NCBI GenBank assembly: GCA_017625935.1
Contig: JAGALA010000030.1
Coordinates: 23,373 to 87,372 of the forward strand
From: Clostridia bacterium
Lineage (GTDB): Bacteria; Bacillota; Clostridia; Oscillospirales; CAG-272
Direction: 5' to 3'
Length of the DNA: 64,000 nucleotides
The position numbers were made by a program, and so were the translations under genes. The first letter of the stretch is position 1; each line of letters begins with the position of its first letter. This document shows positions 55,123-63,992 of the stretch, one piece after another. The notes under the pieces were generated by a model. It saw only the letters and a list, made by a program, of their open reading frames with translations. It was not told where the DNA came from and made no database searches.

Positions 55123-56637
55123 TTATTTTTTATTTGCTTTCTTCCTTTTTCTAAATATAAATGAACGGAAAAGAATTATATTTAGCACTATGAAGAGCAA
55201 GATTATAATTCCGAATACGATGTAAGGATGAACCGCAATCACCTTAGCCGCGGCAAGGAGCATAATCGGAAGACCGAATACGATAGCGGGGAAGTTTTGG
55301 TAAACTAAGTTGTCAGCCGCAGGTGTTTTGAACTTGGGGTCCCATTCACGGAGTAAGATAATGCCCGTTGAGGCAGTACCCGTGAGCATACCGAAGGTTG
55401 CCAAGAATTGCTCGTCGGCGTATTCGGGGAAAAGCTTCTTTGAAATAAGCTTGAGGTAGAAGAAGGTAGCCACTGCGCCGATAACAGCTATAACGAGAAG
55501 CACGTGCCAATATTTGCCGAGCGTGTCGGGTCTTATTGCCGCCATACCCGCAATAATCATAATGTCAAAGCAGAAGCCCGCAATACGCTTCATAAGGAAC
55601 GGATTTATAAATTCGTGCTTTATAATGTTCTTTTTTCTGAAGAAGCGAAGTATCGCGCAAACAACGGTAGCAACTAAAACGCCAACGAGGAAGTTGAAGC
55701 CGTAGATTGTACTCTTTATTCCCGGGATAAGCTCACCAAGAAGATAGAGAATACCGTATGCGATAAAGTATGAGCCGATAACAAGAGCGATTTGAAGAGT
55801 TAGCTTGTCAACACCCGAGGACTCCATCGGTAATTCGTCCGAGGACTGCACGCTCTCAATTGTCATCGTTTCGCCAAGGTCAACGTCCTTCTGCTTCTTT
55901 TCGCGTCTGCGTCTTGCAATATTCAAGTAAATAACGCCGCCGATAGCCGCCGAGATAAAGCCGAGGGATGCTATTGAAAGACCGAAGTCCGAGCCGTTTG
56001 CAAGCGCCTCAGCACCAGGGAGGTAGTTTGGCGCATCGGGATTGGAGTTGTTAATGTTTTGATACGTGTTGCCAAAGTTGAGTGCTTGACCCGTGCCTTG
56101 ACCGAAGCCAAAGCAGAGAATAATGCCCGCATAATTTGTAAGACCGGGGATGAAAAGGCAAGCAACCATTGTAATTGCTATACCCAAAATCGCTTGGAGA
56201 AGGTAGGTTGAAACGGTTGTAATGCCCGAGTTGAAAACCTCACCGCTGCGCTTTTTGGAAAGCTTGCCCTGCGCGGGCTTGAAGGCGGTTGCAATAAAGC
56301 CGAGTGCAAGAGAGTGATAGGTGATCATTTCGAGTAGCTCAAGACCCGTTGTTGCGATATCGTTTTTGTTAAGGTTCTCCGTTGCGTCAACAATTTCTCC
56401 CACGTTTTTAGACGGAGAGCCGAAGAAGCCAAGCTCAAAGAGATAGTCACCCTTTGTGGCAATTGTGTATATCGAGGATACTATAAGAATAATAATACCT
56501 GCTAAAACCGATGTTGGAATGAGAGATTTTCTTATAAAGGGAATTTTTCTTTTGAAAACGTTTGCAAGCAGCAGAGCAAGCAACAAGACTGCGGCAAGGG
56601 TTACAATTCCCCATACGTTAGAGCCCGAGAAATCCAT
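55123..56637 (-). CDS. gltS: Sodium:glutamate symporter
   Basis: This 504-aa carrier has about 12 hydrophobic segments. The family marks are the paired re-entrant-loop motifs: LCFGFGQGTGQALNFG in the first half and ATFGMLTGTASTGIILLREWDP in the second, with GFIATAF and an acidic cytoplasmic loop (DVDLGETMTIESVQSSDELP). It imports glutamate with Na+. AAAGGAGAT precedes the ATG, inside the 3' end of the acyltransferase gene (20-bp overlap), so it is in that operon. An aspartate aminotransferase lies next to it in the opposite direction, which fits glutamate metabolism. Confidence 0.93.
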   Translation of the reverse strand: MDFSGSNVWGIVTLAAVLLLALLLANVFKRKIPFIRKSLIPTSVLAGIIILIVSSIYTIATKGDYLFELGFFGSPSKNVGEIVDATENLNKNDIATTGLELLEMITYHSLALGFIATAFKPAQGKLSKKRSGEVFNSGITTVSTYLLQAILGIAITMVACLFIPGLTNYAGIILCFGFGQGTGQALNFGNTYQNINNSNPDAPNYLPGAEALANGSDFGLSIASLGFISAAIGGVIYLNIARRRREKKQKDVDLGETMTIESVQSSDELPMESSGVDKLTLQIALVIGSYFIAYGILYLLGELIPGIKSTIYGFNFLVGVLVATVVCAILRFFRKKNIIKHEFINPFLMKRIAGFCFDIMIIAGMAAIRPDTLGKYWHVLLVIAVIGAVATFFYLKLISKKLFPEYADEQFLATFGMLTGTASTGIILLREWDPKFKTPAADNLVYQNFPAIVFGLPIMLLAAAKVIAVHPYIVFGIIILLFIVLNIILFRSFIFRKRKKANKK

Positions 56638-57844
56638 TTGTATCTCCTTTCAAAATGTTGTGTGCGTGATAATAAATGTTTACGTATTTTAAAGCATTGA
56701 AATGCTTGTCATACCTTATTTGGAAAATCCTCTTTTGCGCGTAGAAATTCATTTTATTTCTGCCAAGAACCCCCGCGGCGGTAATATCGCTGTAAGGGAA
56801 TACCTCCTTGCGCTCGCCAAGGTCTATTTCAAAGCGGTCGCCAAACGCGCTGAATTTGACGTTTTCGCCAAGCGGGATTTTCTTTTTGCACGGGATAACC
56901 TCAAAATAGCTTACCGTGTCAGAGAACAGAGGCGTGTCAAAATAATTCTCGGGGTTGATGCTTTTTATAAAGCTTTCCTGCGCATCATACCACTCAGTCA
57001 TAAAGCGGTAGGGGAAATTACCCGATACACATTCAAGCTCCTTTGTTGGCAGGTACTTGATTTTTGTGCCGCATTTTTCGCACCAAGCCTGCTCACCCTC
57101 GCTCATCCATTTGCCAATGCCGCAGGTGGGGCAGTAGTACATTGCTCTTTCAAGGTACTCCGCACTTTTTTTGGACGGATATTCAATGTCAACCTTGCCT
57201 TCGTCAATGTAGAGCTTCTTACAAATTAAATCGTAAAGCTCGCTGTCGGAAAGATTTTTGTAGTCGTCATATTCGATAATTTCAGACACTCCCGCCGTCA
57301 TTTTTCCGCCGCGTGTCTTATCGCTCCATCTCGGCTGAACGCCGTAGCCGCCATTTATGTGGAATATGGCGATAGGAAGCCTCAGTGATTTTGCAAACGG
57401 AGCAATTGTGTCCTTTATCGCTCCCGTCCTTCCGCTATACGTGCGGTTGCCCTCTGGGAAAATGGCAATTGAGCCCCCCTCCTTAGCAACACGCATGCAG
57501 TCCATAACCGCCTTTACGTCAGACGTGCCCTTTTTAATTGGAATCGGGCGCACAAGAAAGCTGATGAGCTTTGAAACAAAACCGTTTGAAAAAATATCAT
57601 CGTTTGTAACGTAGTAAAGATGGCGCTTAAAGCCAAGCCCAAGGAAAAATTGGTCAAACGTGGTTTGGTGATTTGAAACAACGAGAAATTGCCTTTTTTC
57701 CTTGCATTTTTCTATCTTTATATGATATTTTATTTTACAAAGAGCCCAAATAAACGGGTAAAGCACAAGGCGGAAAAACGAATGGCGTTTTTTAATCCAC
57801 CTGGACTTTTTCTTCTTCTTTTTCTTAATATTTTGCTTTTCCAT
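56618..57844 (-). CDS. PlsC-type acyltransferase with C-terminal zinc ribbon (paralogue 2)
   Basis: This 408-aa protein starts at ATG 57844 (AAGGAAG upstream). A very basic N-terminus (KKKKKKSRWIKK) precedes the acyltransferase domain: SNHQTTFDQ (HX4D, His-Gln-Thr-Thr-Phe-Asp), RPIPIKKGTSD, and FPEGNRTYSGRTG. A zinc ribbon CPTCG...CEKCG is at ~residues 243-266, then a C-terminal domain beginning MTEWYDAQE that includes FSAFGDRFEIDLG and PYSDITAAGV, PH-like in pattern. The same part order is seen at 27818-29107. It could acylate a lipid or glycolipid. It overlaps gltS by 20 bases. Confidence 0.83.
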   Translation of the reverse strand: MEKQNIKKKKKKKSRWIKKRHSFFRLVLYPFIWALCKIKYHIKIEKCKEKRQFLVVSNHQTTFDQFFLGLGFKRHLYYVTNDDIFSNGFVSKLISFLVRPIPIKKGTSDVKAVMDCMRVAKEGGSIAIFPEGNRTYSGRTGAIKDTIAPFAKSLRLPIAIFHINGGYGVQPRWSDKTRGGKMTAGVSEIIEYDDYKNLSDSELYDLICKKLYIDEGKVDIEYPSKKSAEYLERAMYYCPTCGIGKWMSEGEQAWCEKCGTKIKYLPTKELECVSGNFPYRFMTEWYDAQESFIKSINPENYFDTPLFSDTVSYFEVIPCKKKIPLGENVKFSAFGDRFEIDLGERKEVFPYSDITAAGVLGRNKMNFYAQKRIFQIRYDKHFNALKYVNIYYHAHNILKGDTNGFLGL

Positions 57845-58038
57845 AGTTTCTTCCTTTGATAGGTAAATATGGCCGCGCAATCAAATTATAACGCGCGATA
57901 TTTAATACTAAATAATATTTTACCATATTTTCGCTTCTTTTTCAATGAAATAGGCTCAATTAGACTTGAAAATGACGCCTTAATTTACAAAAATATACAT
58001 TTGTTCATAATTTGTTCACGCAAAACATCTAAAACAAG

Positions 58039-58074
58039 CAAAAATCGAGCGGGTTTTCCGCTCGATTTTTTTAA
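58039..58074. terminator. Terminator of the GH78-like gene
   Basis: AATCGAGCGG/CCGCTCGATT, a 10-bp stem with GTTTT-type loop, with TTTTTTT on the plus side and TTTTGC on the minus side. It lies ~60 bases after the stop at 58129 and is inside a 284-bp gap otherwise without recognised features. Confidence 0.85.
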
Positions 58075-58128
58075 TCAAATCTTGAATTTTGTTGAGTTTT
58101 TTAACGAAAATTAGAGATGTTTGTTTAC

Positions 58129-60225
58129 TTAGTAAACAATCTCCACTTCCTTTGGTGCATCGATTTTTATCTCTTTTCCGTTTTCAAGCTCTATTTTTAT
58201 CAAGCCATACGGTGTCGGAATTTCAATTTGCGCTGAGGGGAGAGACAAAAGACTTGGATTTAATTTTATTTTCTTTAGTCCGCACTCTAAAATTTCAAGC
58301 CCCAAAATTGCTTTTGGAAGCGCATAAAGAGGTGTGCCGCCCCACGCGTGGCTGTAATCGAATTTGTAGGTTGGCTCGGGAGGATAAAAGCCCTCGGGCA
58401 GTCCCTTTTTTGATATCTTCATTGCATCGCGCCAGCCCGACATTAAGGGCAGAGTGTATTTTTCGCGCAGTCCATTTAGATAAACCGCATCAAGCCAAAA
58501 GTGCATAAAATACGGCTGCACCTCACCAAGCGAGTCATCGCTGTAAATTTTCTCAAGCAGCTTCTTCGCCTCATCGCCCGTTACAAGCCCGAAATAGCAG
58601 GCAAGGATGTTTGCGTGGCGGCGGTAATACCGCTTGCTTACGTTATTTGGCATATACTGATAGATAAGCTCGCTCGGCGTTTCGGTATTGAGCCCCTCAA
58701 AGAAAAGACCGCGGGACGTGTCGTATAAATTATCAAAAATAGCTTTTTTTATGCTTTCTGCCTTTTCAAGACACGCCGTTTTTTTCTCGTTTTCGCCAAG
58801 CACCCCGTAAATTTTAGATGCGCTGACTAAAGCTCCGTAGTAAAACATGCAAAGGCATGTTTGTCCAAGTGATTTTGGCGGATGGTGCGTTGAAATTCCG
58901 TCAGGACAGAGCCAATCGATAAACATATAGTCGGGCGGTGTCTCAATAAGTCCGTTTTCACCGATATACCCCTCAAAGCGATTAAGCAATAGGTCAATTG
59001 CGCGCTTTGTTTTATAAAGCAGAGAAGCGTTGTCCGAGAGCATATAGCACTCGTAAACCATCTTGACAAAAATCAAGCTATACGTTGTGTGGAAAAGACG
59101 TCCGTCCCGCTCCTGCATAGTTATTGCAATTCGCTCAAGGTCAAATTCCGTCAAGGACGTGTCGCCGTAAGCAAACATATTCATTAGCATCTCAATATAG
59201 TAGTCGCCCACACACGCAAGCGGCTCACAGTGAAGCGGACTGTCAAGGTGGTGCGATTGCCGACAGTATTTTAAGGTGTGCGCACAAATATCGAGTAATT
59301 CGGTCAGCTCATTATCCGAAACAACCGTTTTTGCACAAGTGTTTATCGGGAAATAGGATTCCTCAAGTATTACTGTAACCTCACAGTCGCTATCGCCTGT
59401 ATTCTTAATTTCAATTTCAAAGCCGCCTGTGCTGATTAGCTCCAAGGAGTAGTACGGCGCATCCTTATCAAGCGTTAAAAAATGCTCTCTCGTTATTTTT
59501 TCAAGCTCAAAGGAGCGTAGGGCAATGCTTGCCCGCGCACTTGATGCAGCTTTAAGATAAGCTGCGAAAACACGCTCGTATTCAATGCGCGTTTTCAGAC
59601 ACTCCCCCGCCAAAACAGTAAATTTATGCACCCTTGCATCGTTTAAGGTGCAGGGCGGAGTAGGCGCGCATTTTGCTTGCCAAATATCGTCCTTTAACTC
59701 TGCACAAACGAAACCGTCATTTTCCACCGTAGCATCAAAAAGAGTGGGATACGTGTACGAATTTAAGCGCGAAATCTCCCAGCTCTCATCACTTTGAAGC
59801 GGTATTTTCTCGCCGTTTTCAAGCGTTGCCACACCGTGAAGGAAGAAGCCGCCCTGACCGCGCGAGTATTCGCAAATATGGTATGGCGTCAAACGCACAA
59901 GCGCATAGAAATCCAAGCAGCCACCGTCAACGGAAAATTCCTTTGAAAAAGAGTAGTAGTCCACCCGTGCCTTGTCATTATCCAAAAAATCTCCGCCCGA
60001 GTAGGCAGGGCCGCGCATTATGCTTTTTCCGTTAACAAGGAGCAAAAAGGCAGTGTCCGCGCTCACCTCAATAAAAGCCCTTGCACGCGCTCCAAGCTTG
60101 TATCTCTTTTTGAGCGCGCAAACTGTATATTTTTGGTTCGGGTCCGTTCTTTCAAGCCCGCTGAAATATGTTTTTTGTTCGTTCGGATATTTGTCCTTCG
60201 GCAGCCAAATCCAGCCGTTTTTCAT
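58129..60225 (-). CDS. GH78-like glycoside hydrolase (rhamnosidase superfamily)
   Basis: This 698-aa protein starts at ATG 60225 (GGCGGTGAT upstream). The N-terminal beta domain has RARAFIEVSADTAFLLLVNGKSIMRGPAYSGGDFL and DYYSF. The catalytic barrel has DSPLHCEPLACVGDYYIE, the position of the GH78 D-x-P-x-x-x-E...GD motif but with several core residues changed, so activity may differ from alpha-L-rhamnosidase. Later are ETPPDYMFIDW, HHPPKSLGQT and FDYSHAWGGTPLYALP. No signal peptide. It is a single-gene transcript. Together with the GH35 gene 0.8 kb away it suggests intracellular breakdown of plant glycans. Confidence 0.85.
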   Translation of the reverse strand: MKNGWIWLPKDKYPNEQKTYFSGLERTDPNQKYTVCALKKRYKLGARARAFIEVSADTAFLLLVNGKSIMRGPAYSGGDFLDNDKARVDYYSFSKEFSVDGGCLDFYALVRLTPYHICEYSRGQGGFFLHGVATLENGEKIPLQSDESWEISRLNSYTYPTLFDATVENDGFVCAELKDDIWQAKCAPTPPCTLNDARVHKFTVLAGECLKTRIEYERVFAAYLKAASSARASIALRSFELEKITREHFLTLDKDAPYYSLELISTGGFEIEIKNTGDSDCEVTVILEESYFPINTCAKTVVSDNELTELLDICAHTLKYCRQSHHLDSPLHCEPLACVGDYYIEMLMNMFAYGDTSLTEFDLERIAITMQERDGRLFHTTYSLIFVKMVYECYMLSDNASLLYKTKRAIDLLLNRFEGYIGENGLIETPPDYMFIDWLCPDGISTHHPPKSLGQTCLCMFYYGALVSASKIYGVLGENEKKTACLEKAESIKKAIFDNLYDTSRGLFFEGLNTETPSELIYQYMPNNVSKRYYRRHANILACYFGLVTGDEAKKLLEKIYSDDSLGEVQPYFMHFWLDAVYLNGLREKYTLPLMSGWRDAMKISKKGLPEGFYPPEPTYKFDYSHAWGGTPLYALPKAILGLEILECGLKKIKLNPSLLSLPSAQIEIPTPYGLIKIELENGKEIKIDAPKEVEIVY

Positions 60226-60247
60226 AAAATCACCGCCTTCCAAGAGA

Positions 60248-60277
60248 ATTATATCATAAATACGTAGGAAATTACAA
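60248..60277 (-). promoter_or_regulatory. Promoter of the GH78-like gene
   Basis: Minus-strand TTGTAA (60277-60272), 18-bp spacer, TATAAT (60253-60248). Confidence 0.72.
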
Positions 60278-60285
60278 CAACAATT

Positions 60286-60336
60286 AAAAAAGACCGCGAT
60301 GTGAGCAATCTTGCCCAACTAAATCACGGTCTTTAC
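60286..60336 (-). terminator. Terminator overlapping the end of the CrtO-like gene
   Basis: AAAGACCG-T-GAT and ATC-G-CGGTCTTT form a 12-bp stem with one mismatch around a long loop, followed by TTTTTAATT on the minus strand. The left arm includes the last codons of the CDS. Confidence 0.8.
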
Positions 60337-60858
60337 TTTATTTTCTTCCTTGATTTTCATTTTGTAAATCTTACCGAGGATATGCGCGGTGTACCTCAAA
60401 ACAAACACGGGCGCCATACTTAGGACGTAATTTACAAGCGTAACGGGAATCCAAATGTAATACGCCTCGCAGTGCGGAACAAAAAGCACCAAAAAGCCTG
60501 TGTGCGCATTTATTAGGTGAATAACCACGCCGTAGTTTATCTCCATAATGTATCTTTTAAGATACGGCACGCTGTTTGTATCTCCAAGCTTCCTTTTGGG
60601 AAAGCCCGTGAAAACGCCAAGCTCAGGCACCTTGTCCTTCCAGCATCCTATTTTGATTTTTTTGTAAAAACGGAACTCGCGCTTGCCTACCGTAAAAGCC
60701 CTGCGCTCCGGCATATACCAAGATTTCGGTGTGAGGCGGCGGATAAGGAGCGCCTCAAGCCCGTCAATTACTATCACGCAAAACGTACCGAGCAAGAGGG
60801 CAAGAAGGGTTGTAAACGCATCGTTTAAGGAGAAGGGATCGACAAAAAGAAAATCCAA
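60319..60858 (-). CDS. Small membrane protein, CrtO-like (glycosyl-diaponeurosporenoate acyltransferase-like)
   Basis: The frame from TTG 60858 gives 179 aa with an N-terminal helix (TLLALLLGTFCVIVI) and two C-terminal helices (~115-160). The core PERRAFTVGKREFRFYKKIKIGCWKDKVPELG...YLKRYIMEINYGVVIHL resembles the CrtO-type acyltransferase family, recognised by eye. There is no ribosome site before TTG 60858. An in-frame extension upstream reaches AAGGAGGGG (60924-60916) with an ATT codon at 60909 at ideal spacing, which would add 17 mostly hydrophobic residues; the transcript start is about 60936. No ATG, GTG or TTG lies between, so the true start is uncertain. Confidence 0.75.
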   Translation of the reverse strand: MDFLFVDPFSLNDAFTTLLALLLGTFCVIVIDGLEALLIRRLTPKSWYMPERRAFTVGKREFRFYKKIKIGCWKDKVPELGVFTGFPKRKLGDTNSVPYLKRYIMEINYGVVIHLINAHTGFLVLFVPHCEAYYIWIPVTLVNYVLSMAPVFVLRYTAHILGKIYKMKIKEENKVKTVI

Positions 60859-60942
60859 AATACAAATAGATGCAATAGACGCACTAATTATAATCAGATA
60901 CGTTAAAATAAAAATCCCCTCCTTAAAAGTATTATCGACAAT

Positions 60943-60971
60943 ATTCTACCACAATCGACGGAATTTTGCAA
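60943..60971 (-). promoter_or_regulatory. Promoter of the CrtO-like gene
   Basis: Minus-strand TTGCAA (60971-60966), 17-bp spacer, TAGAAT (60948-60943). It places the mRNA start close to the AAGGAGGGG at 60924-60916. Confidence 0.7.
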
Positions 60972-61000
60972 GCAATAAAAAATAAAGATAGATATAAGTA

Positions 61001-61029
61001 TTGAAAAAAACGCAAAAATATGGTAATGT
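61001..61029 (+). promoter_or_regulatory. Probable promoter of the GH35 gene
   Basis: TTGAAA (61001-61006), 17-bp spacer, TAATGT (61024-61029), with TG one base before the -10 (extended -10). The -10 is weak. Confidence 0.55.
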
Positions 61030-61063
61030 AAAGATACCAATAATAAAAAAGGAACGAAATAGT

Positions 61064-62803
61064 ATGGAATTTTCAATCAAAGGCAAGGATTTTTACAAAA
61101 ACGGTGAACCGATAAAGCTGATTTCGGGTGCAGTTCACTATTTCAGAAATATGAAGGACACGTGGCGCGACATTTTCAAGAAAATGCGTGCAATGGGACT
61201 AAACTGCGTTGAAACCTACTGCGCTTGGAATATGCACGAGAAAAAACCGTCAGAGTTCGATTTTTCGGGCAACCTTGATATAAGAGAGTTTATAAAAACC
61301 GCAGACGAGGAAGGGCTTATGGTTATTGTTCGCCCGGGTCCCTATATTTGCGCTGAGTGGGAGTTTGGCGGTCTTCCTTGGTGGCTTCAGGAAATGGACG
61401 GAATGGAGATAAGATGCTCAAACCCCGTTTATATGGAGCGCTTTGAGATTTATCTTGGCAAAATGTTTGACCAAATCCGCGACCTGCTTTCAACCAACGG
61501 CGGTCCCGTTATTATGCTTCAATGCGAAAACGAGTACGGCTATTACGGCGACGATAAGGAATACTTAAAATCACTTTACAATATATACAGAAAGCACGGA
61601 ATCGATGTACCGCTCTTTACCTCGGACGGCACGAGCGAGGAGAATTTGCTCGACGGTACAATTGACGGCTGCCTGCCGACCTTAAATTTCGGCTCACGCG
61701 TTGAGGAAAACTTCCGCGCACACGACAAGCTTTTCCCAAATAGCCCAAAAATGTGTATGGAAATGTGGAACGGTTGGTTTGACGCGTGGGGGGACTCCTT
61801 CCACCATACCACAAGCGCAGAGAACTACGCCTCGGTTGTTGACGATATGCTCAAGCGCGGCTCACTCAATATGTATATGTTCATCGGCGGCACAAACTTC
61901 GGCTTTACAAGCGGCGCAAACCATTACGAAAAGTTCACTCCCGACGTTACAAGCTACGATTATGACGCAATGCTCACCGAGTGCGGAGATATCACGGAGA
62001 AATATCTGAAGGTGCGCGAGGTTATTAAAAAGTACGTAAAGGAGGAGCTGCCCGAAATACCGAAGAACCGCGAGAAGCGCGCATACGGAAAATTCACGCT
62101 CGATAAAAAAGGCGGCTTCTTTAAGAACCTTGAAAACCTCTCAAGCCCTATCTTCTCAAACGTGCCAAGATGTATGGAGAGCTACGGTCAGGGCTACGGC
62201 TATATTGCATATAAAACAACCCTCAACCGCGACTATATAAATGCAGGCATCAGCTTTGCAGACCTTGGTGACCGCGCGCATATCTATGTAAACGACACCT
62301 TGCAGGGCATAGTTTACGTGAACGATAACGAGCTGAAATCGACAATTAACGCACGCAAGGGCGACACCCTCACCATCTTGGTTGAAAATATGGGCAGAGC
62401 CAACTTCGGACCGAAAATGATGCGCAAAAAGGGCATCCCGGGCAGACTCTTACTTGGCAATAACATCATTCACTTTAACTGGGATGTTTACCCATTGCCA
62501 ATGGACAATCTCGATAAGGTAGAGTATAACGGCGAGTTTAACGAGCCGTCCTGCTTCCTTAAGGGCAATTTCCAAGTTGACAAGGTGGCTGACACCTTCC
62601 TATACCTTGACAATTTCAAGAAGGGCTTTGTTACGGTAAACGGCTTCAACCTCGGCAGATATTGGGAGATAGGACCGCAAAAATCACTTTACGTGCCTGC
62701 CTCAATTCTTAAAGAGGGCGAAAACGAGATAGTCATCTTTGAAGCCGACGGACTCAAAGGCGAGGCAATGGTTGAGTTTAAGGACTACCCAACATTACAA
62801 TAA
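61064..62803 (+). CDS. GH35 beta-galactosidase
   Basis: This 579-aa enzyme hydrolyses terminal beta-galactosides. The TIM barrel (1-~330) has LISGAVHYFRN, GLNCVETYCAWNMHE, VRPGPYICAEWEFGGLPWWL, the acid/base Glu in MLQCENEYG and the nucleophile Glu in CMEMWNGWFDAWG (the family often has E-F/Y-W-x-G-W). GGTNFGFTSGAN follows. C-terminal jelly-roll beta domains end near residue 579 with GRYWEIGPQKSLYVP. No signal peptide. ATG 61064 has AAAAGGA; an earlier in-frame TTG lies in the -35 box. A terminator follows. Confidence 0.95.
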   Translation: MEFSIKGKDFYKNGEPIKLISGAVHYFRNMKDTWRDIFKKMRAMGLNCVETYCAWNMHEKKPSEFDFSGNLDIREFIKTADEEGLMVIVRPGPYICAEWEFGGLPWWLQEMDGMEIRCSNPVYMERFEIYLGKMFDQIRDLLSTNGGPVIMLQCENEYGYYGDDKEYLKSLYNIYRKHGIDVPLFTSDGTSEENLLDGTIDGCLPTLNFGSRVEENFRAHDKLFPNSPKMCMEMWNGWFDAWGDSFHHTTSAENYASVVDDMLKRGSLNMYMFIGGTNFGFTSGANHYEKFTPDVTSYDYDAMLTECGDITEKYLKVREVIKKYVKEELPEIPKNREKRAYGKFTLDKKGGFFKNLENLSSPIFSNVPRCMESYGQGYGYIAYKTTLNRDYINAGISFADLGDRAHIYVNDTLQGIVYVNDNELKSTINARKGDTLTILVENMGRANFGPKMMRKKGIPGRLLLGNNIIHFNWDVYPLPMDNLDKVEYNGEFNEPSCFLKGNFQVDKVADTFLYLDNFKKGFVTVNGFNLGRYWEIGPQKSLYVPASILKEGENEIVIFEADGLKGEAMVEFKDYPTLQ

Positions 62804-62806
62804 AAC

Positions 62807-62838
62807 AAAAGAACCTGACATCGTCAGGTTCTTTTATT
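62807..62838 (+). terminator. Terminator after GH35 gene
   Basis: AGAACCTGAC/GTCAGGTTCT stem with ATC loop, then TTTATTTG. Confidence 0.9.
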
Positions 62839-62864
62839 TGTAGGGCAGGGGCTTGCTCCTGCCG
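62837..62864. repeat. Palindromic dispersed repeat (TGTAGGGCAGG type)
   Basis: GGCAGG and CCTGCC pair across GGCTTGCT. The opening TTGTAGGG matches the opening of repeat B and the GGGGCTTGCTCC centre matches the ppdK terminator, so these may be members of one class of short palindromic repeats. Confidence 0.6.
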
Positions 62865-62873
62865 CTTAATGTG

Positions 62874-63870
62874 TCACATTTTTTTAATCCCCGCGCGCTT
62901 GTTTAATACCTCAAACATCACAATCATAATTACGGCTAAAACCGCTATATAAAGTGGGAAGAGCTTGATTGATACGTGGTTGGCGATAAGGCCAAAAAGC
63001 GGCGGCATTAAGCAGGTGCCCGTGTATGCGGACGCCATTTGCACGCCAATGAGCGCTTGCGAGCGCGCTTCTCCAAATCGTGCAGGCGTTGAATGTATAA
63101 TTGAGGGATAAACGGGCGCACTGCCAATACCCAAGGTGATAAGACCTATAAGCGAAAATACGTTTGGAAGCGGCAAAAAGAGCAAAACAAGTCCAAGCAC
63201 CATGAATCCCTCACCCAAGCGCGTCATTTGAACGTCGTTCAGCTTTATTGAAATAAAGCCGCATATCGCGCGCCCAACCGTGATTCCAAGCACGTAAAGC
63301 GAGCCCCAAAGTGCCGCCGTTTCGGAGTCAATCCCTTTTTCAAGGTTGAGATACGAGCTTGCCCAAAGTGTAACCGTCACCTCAAGCGCACAGTAGGCAA
63401 AAAAAGTCACCATTACCGATTTTACACCGCGGATTTTCAAAATTTCCTTTAAGGAAAGAGATTTTTCCTTTGTATCTAAATTCTTTTCAGATACCGTTGT
63501 CGGCTTTTTCCAAATAGGCAAGGAAATAAAAAGAATTGTGCTTATTACAATTTGAATAACGGAAACCAATACGTATCCAAGATGCCAGCTTGCTCCGCCT
63601 GTTAAAACCGCACCCATAATGGCAGGGCCAACCGCCGCGCCAAGCCCCCACATACAGTGGAGCCAGTTCATATGCTTGCTTGAAAAATGGAGCGAAACGT
63701 AGTTGTTTAGCGCCGCGTCAACGCTTCCCGCACCAAGCCCGTATGGGATTGAAATTAAGCAAAGGTGCCAAAATTTCGTGCTTACACCGAAGCCAAGAAG
63801 CGCAAGCGCGGTTATCGCCACGCTGATGGCGGTTGTTTTTGACGCGCCAAGCTTCCTTGTTGTTGTATAA
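62874..63870 (-). pseudogene. MFS transporter, 5'-truncated by a mobile element
   Basis: The frame encodes about nine hydrophobic segments of a major facilitator. Recognisable pieces are the interdomain region (WKKPTTVSEKN), FFAYCALEVTVTLWASSYL, GRAICGFISIKL and GIGSAPVYPSIIHSTP, close to fungal-FHS/sugar-type MFS proteins of ~390 aa. Only from about TTRKLGASKTTA onward is MFS-like; the first two or three helices are missing. Just upstream (from ~63871) is a hairpin and an IS-like left end. The longest start (GTG 63821) lacks a ribosome site. The gene is probably inactive, unless an outside start is used. Confidence 0.65.
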
Positions 63871-63921
63871 CGAAAACCACGCGATAGTCGCGTGGTTCAA
63901 AAAAGGTTAACCGGTGAGGAA

Positions 63922-63988
63922 AAATCCTCCGTATGTGATATAATTAGAGCGACCTGCCAGTCAAATCTAAAAAACATACGGAGGATTT
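63922..63988 (+). promoter_or_regulatory. Ribosome-site-sequestering inverted repeat in the IS leader
   Basis: AAATCCTCCGTATGT (63922-63936) and ACATACGGAGGATTT (63974-63988) are perfect 15-bp inverted arms. The right arm contains the GGAGG ribosome site. The -10 box TATAAT (63939-63944) lies in the loop, so transcripts from the element's own promoter lack the left arm, while transcripts entering from outside would fold and hide the ribosome site. Confidence 0.75.
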
Positions 63989-63992
63989 ATCT

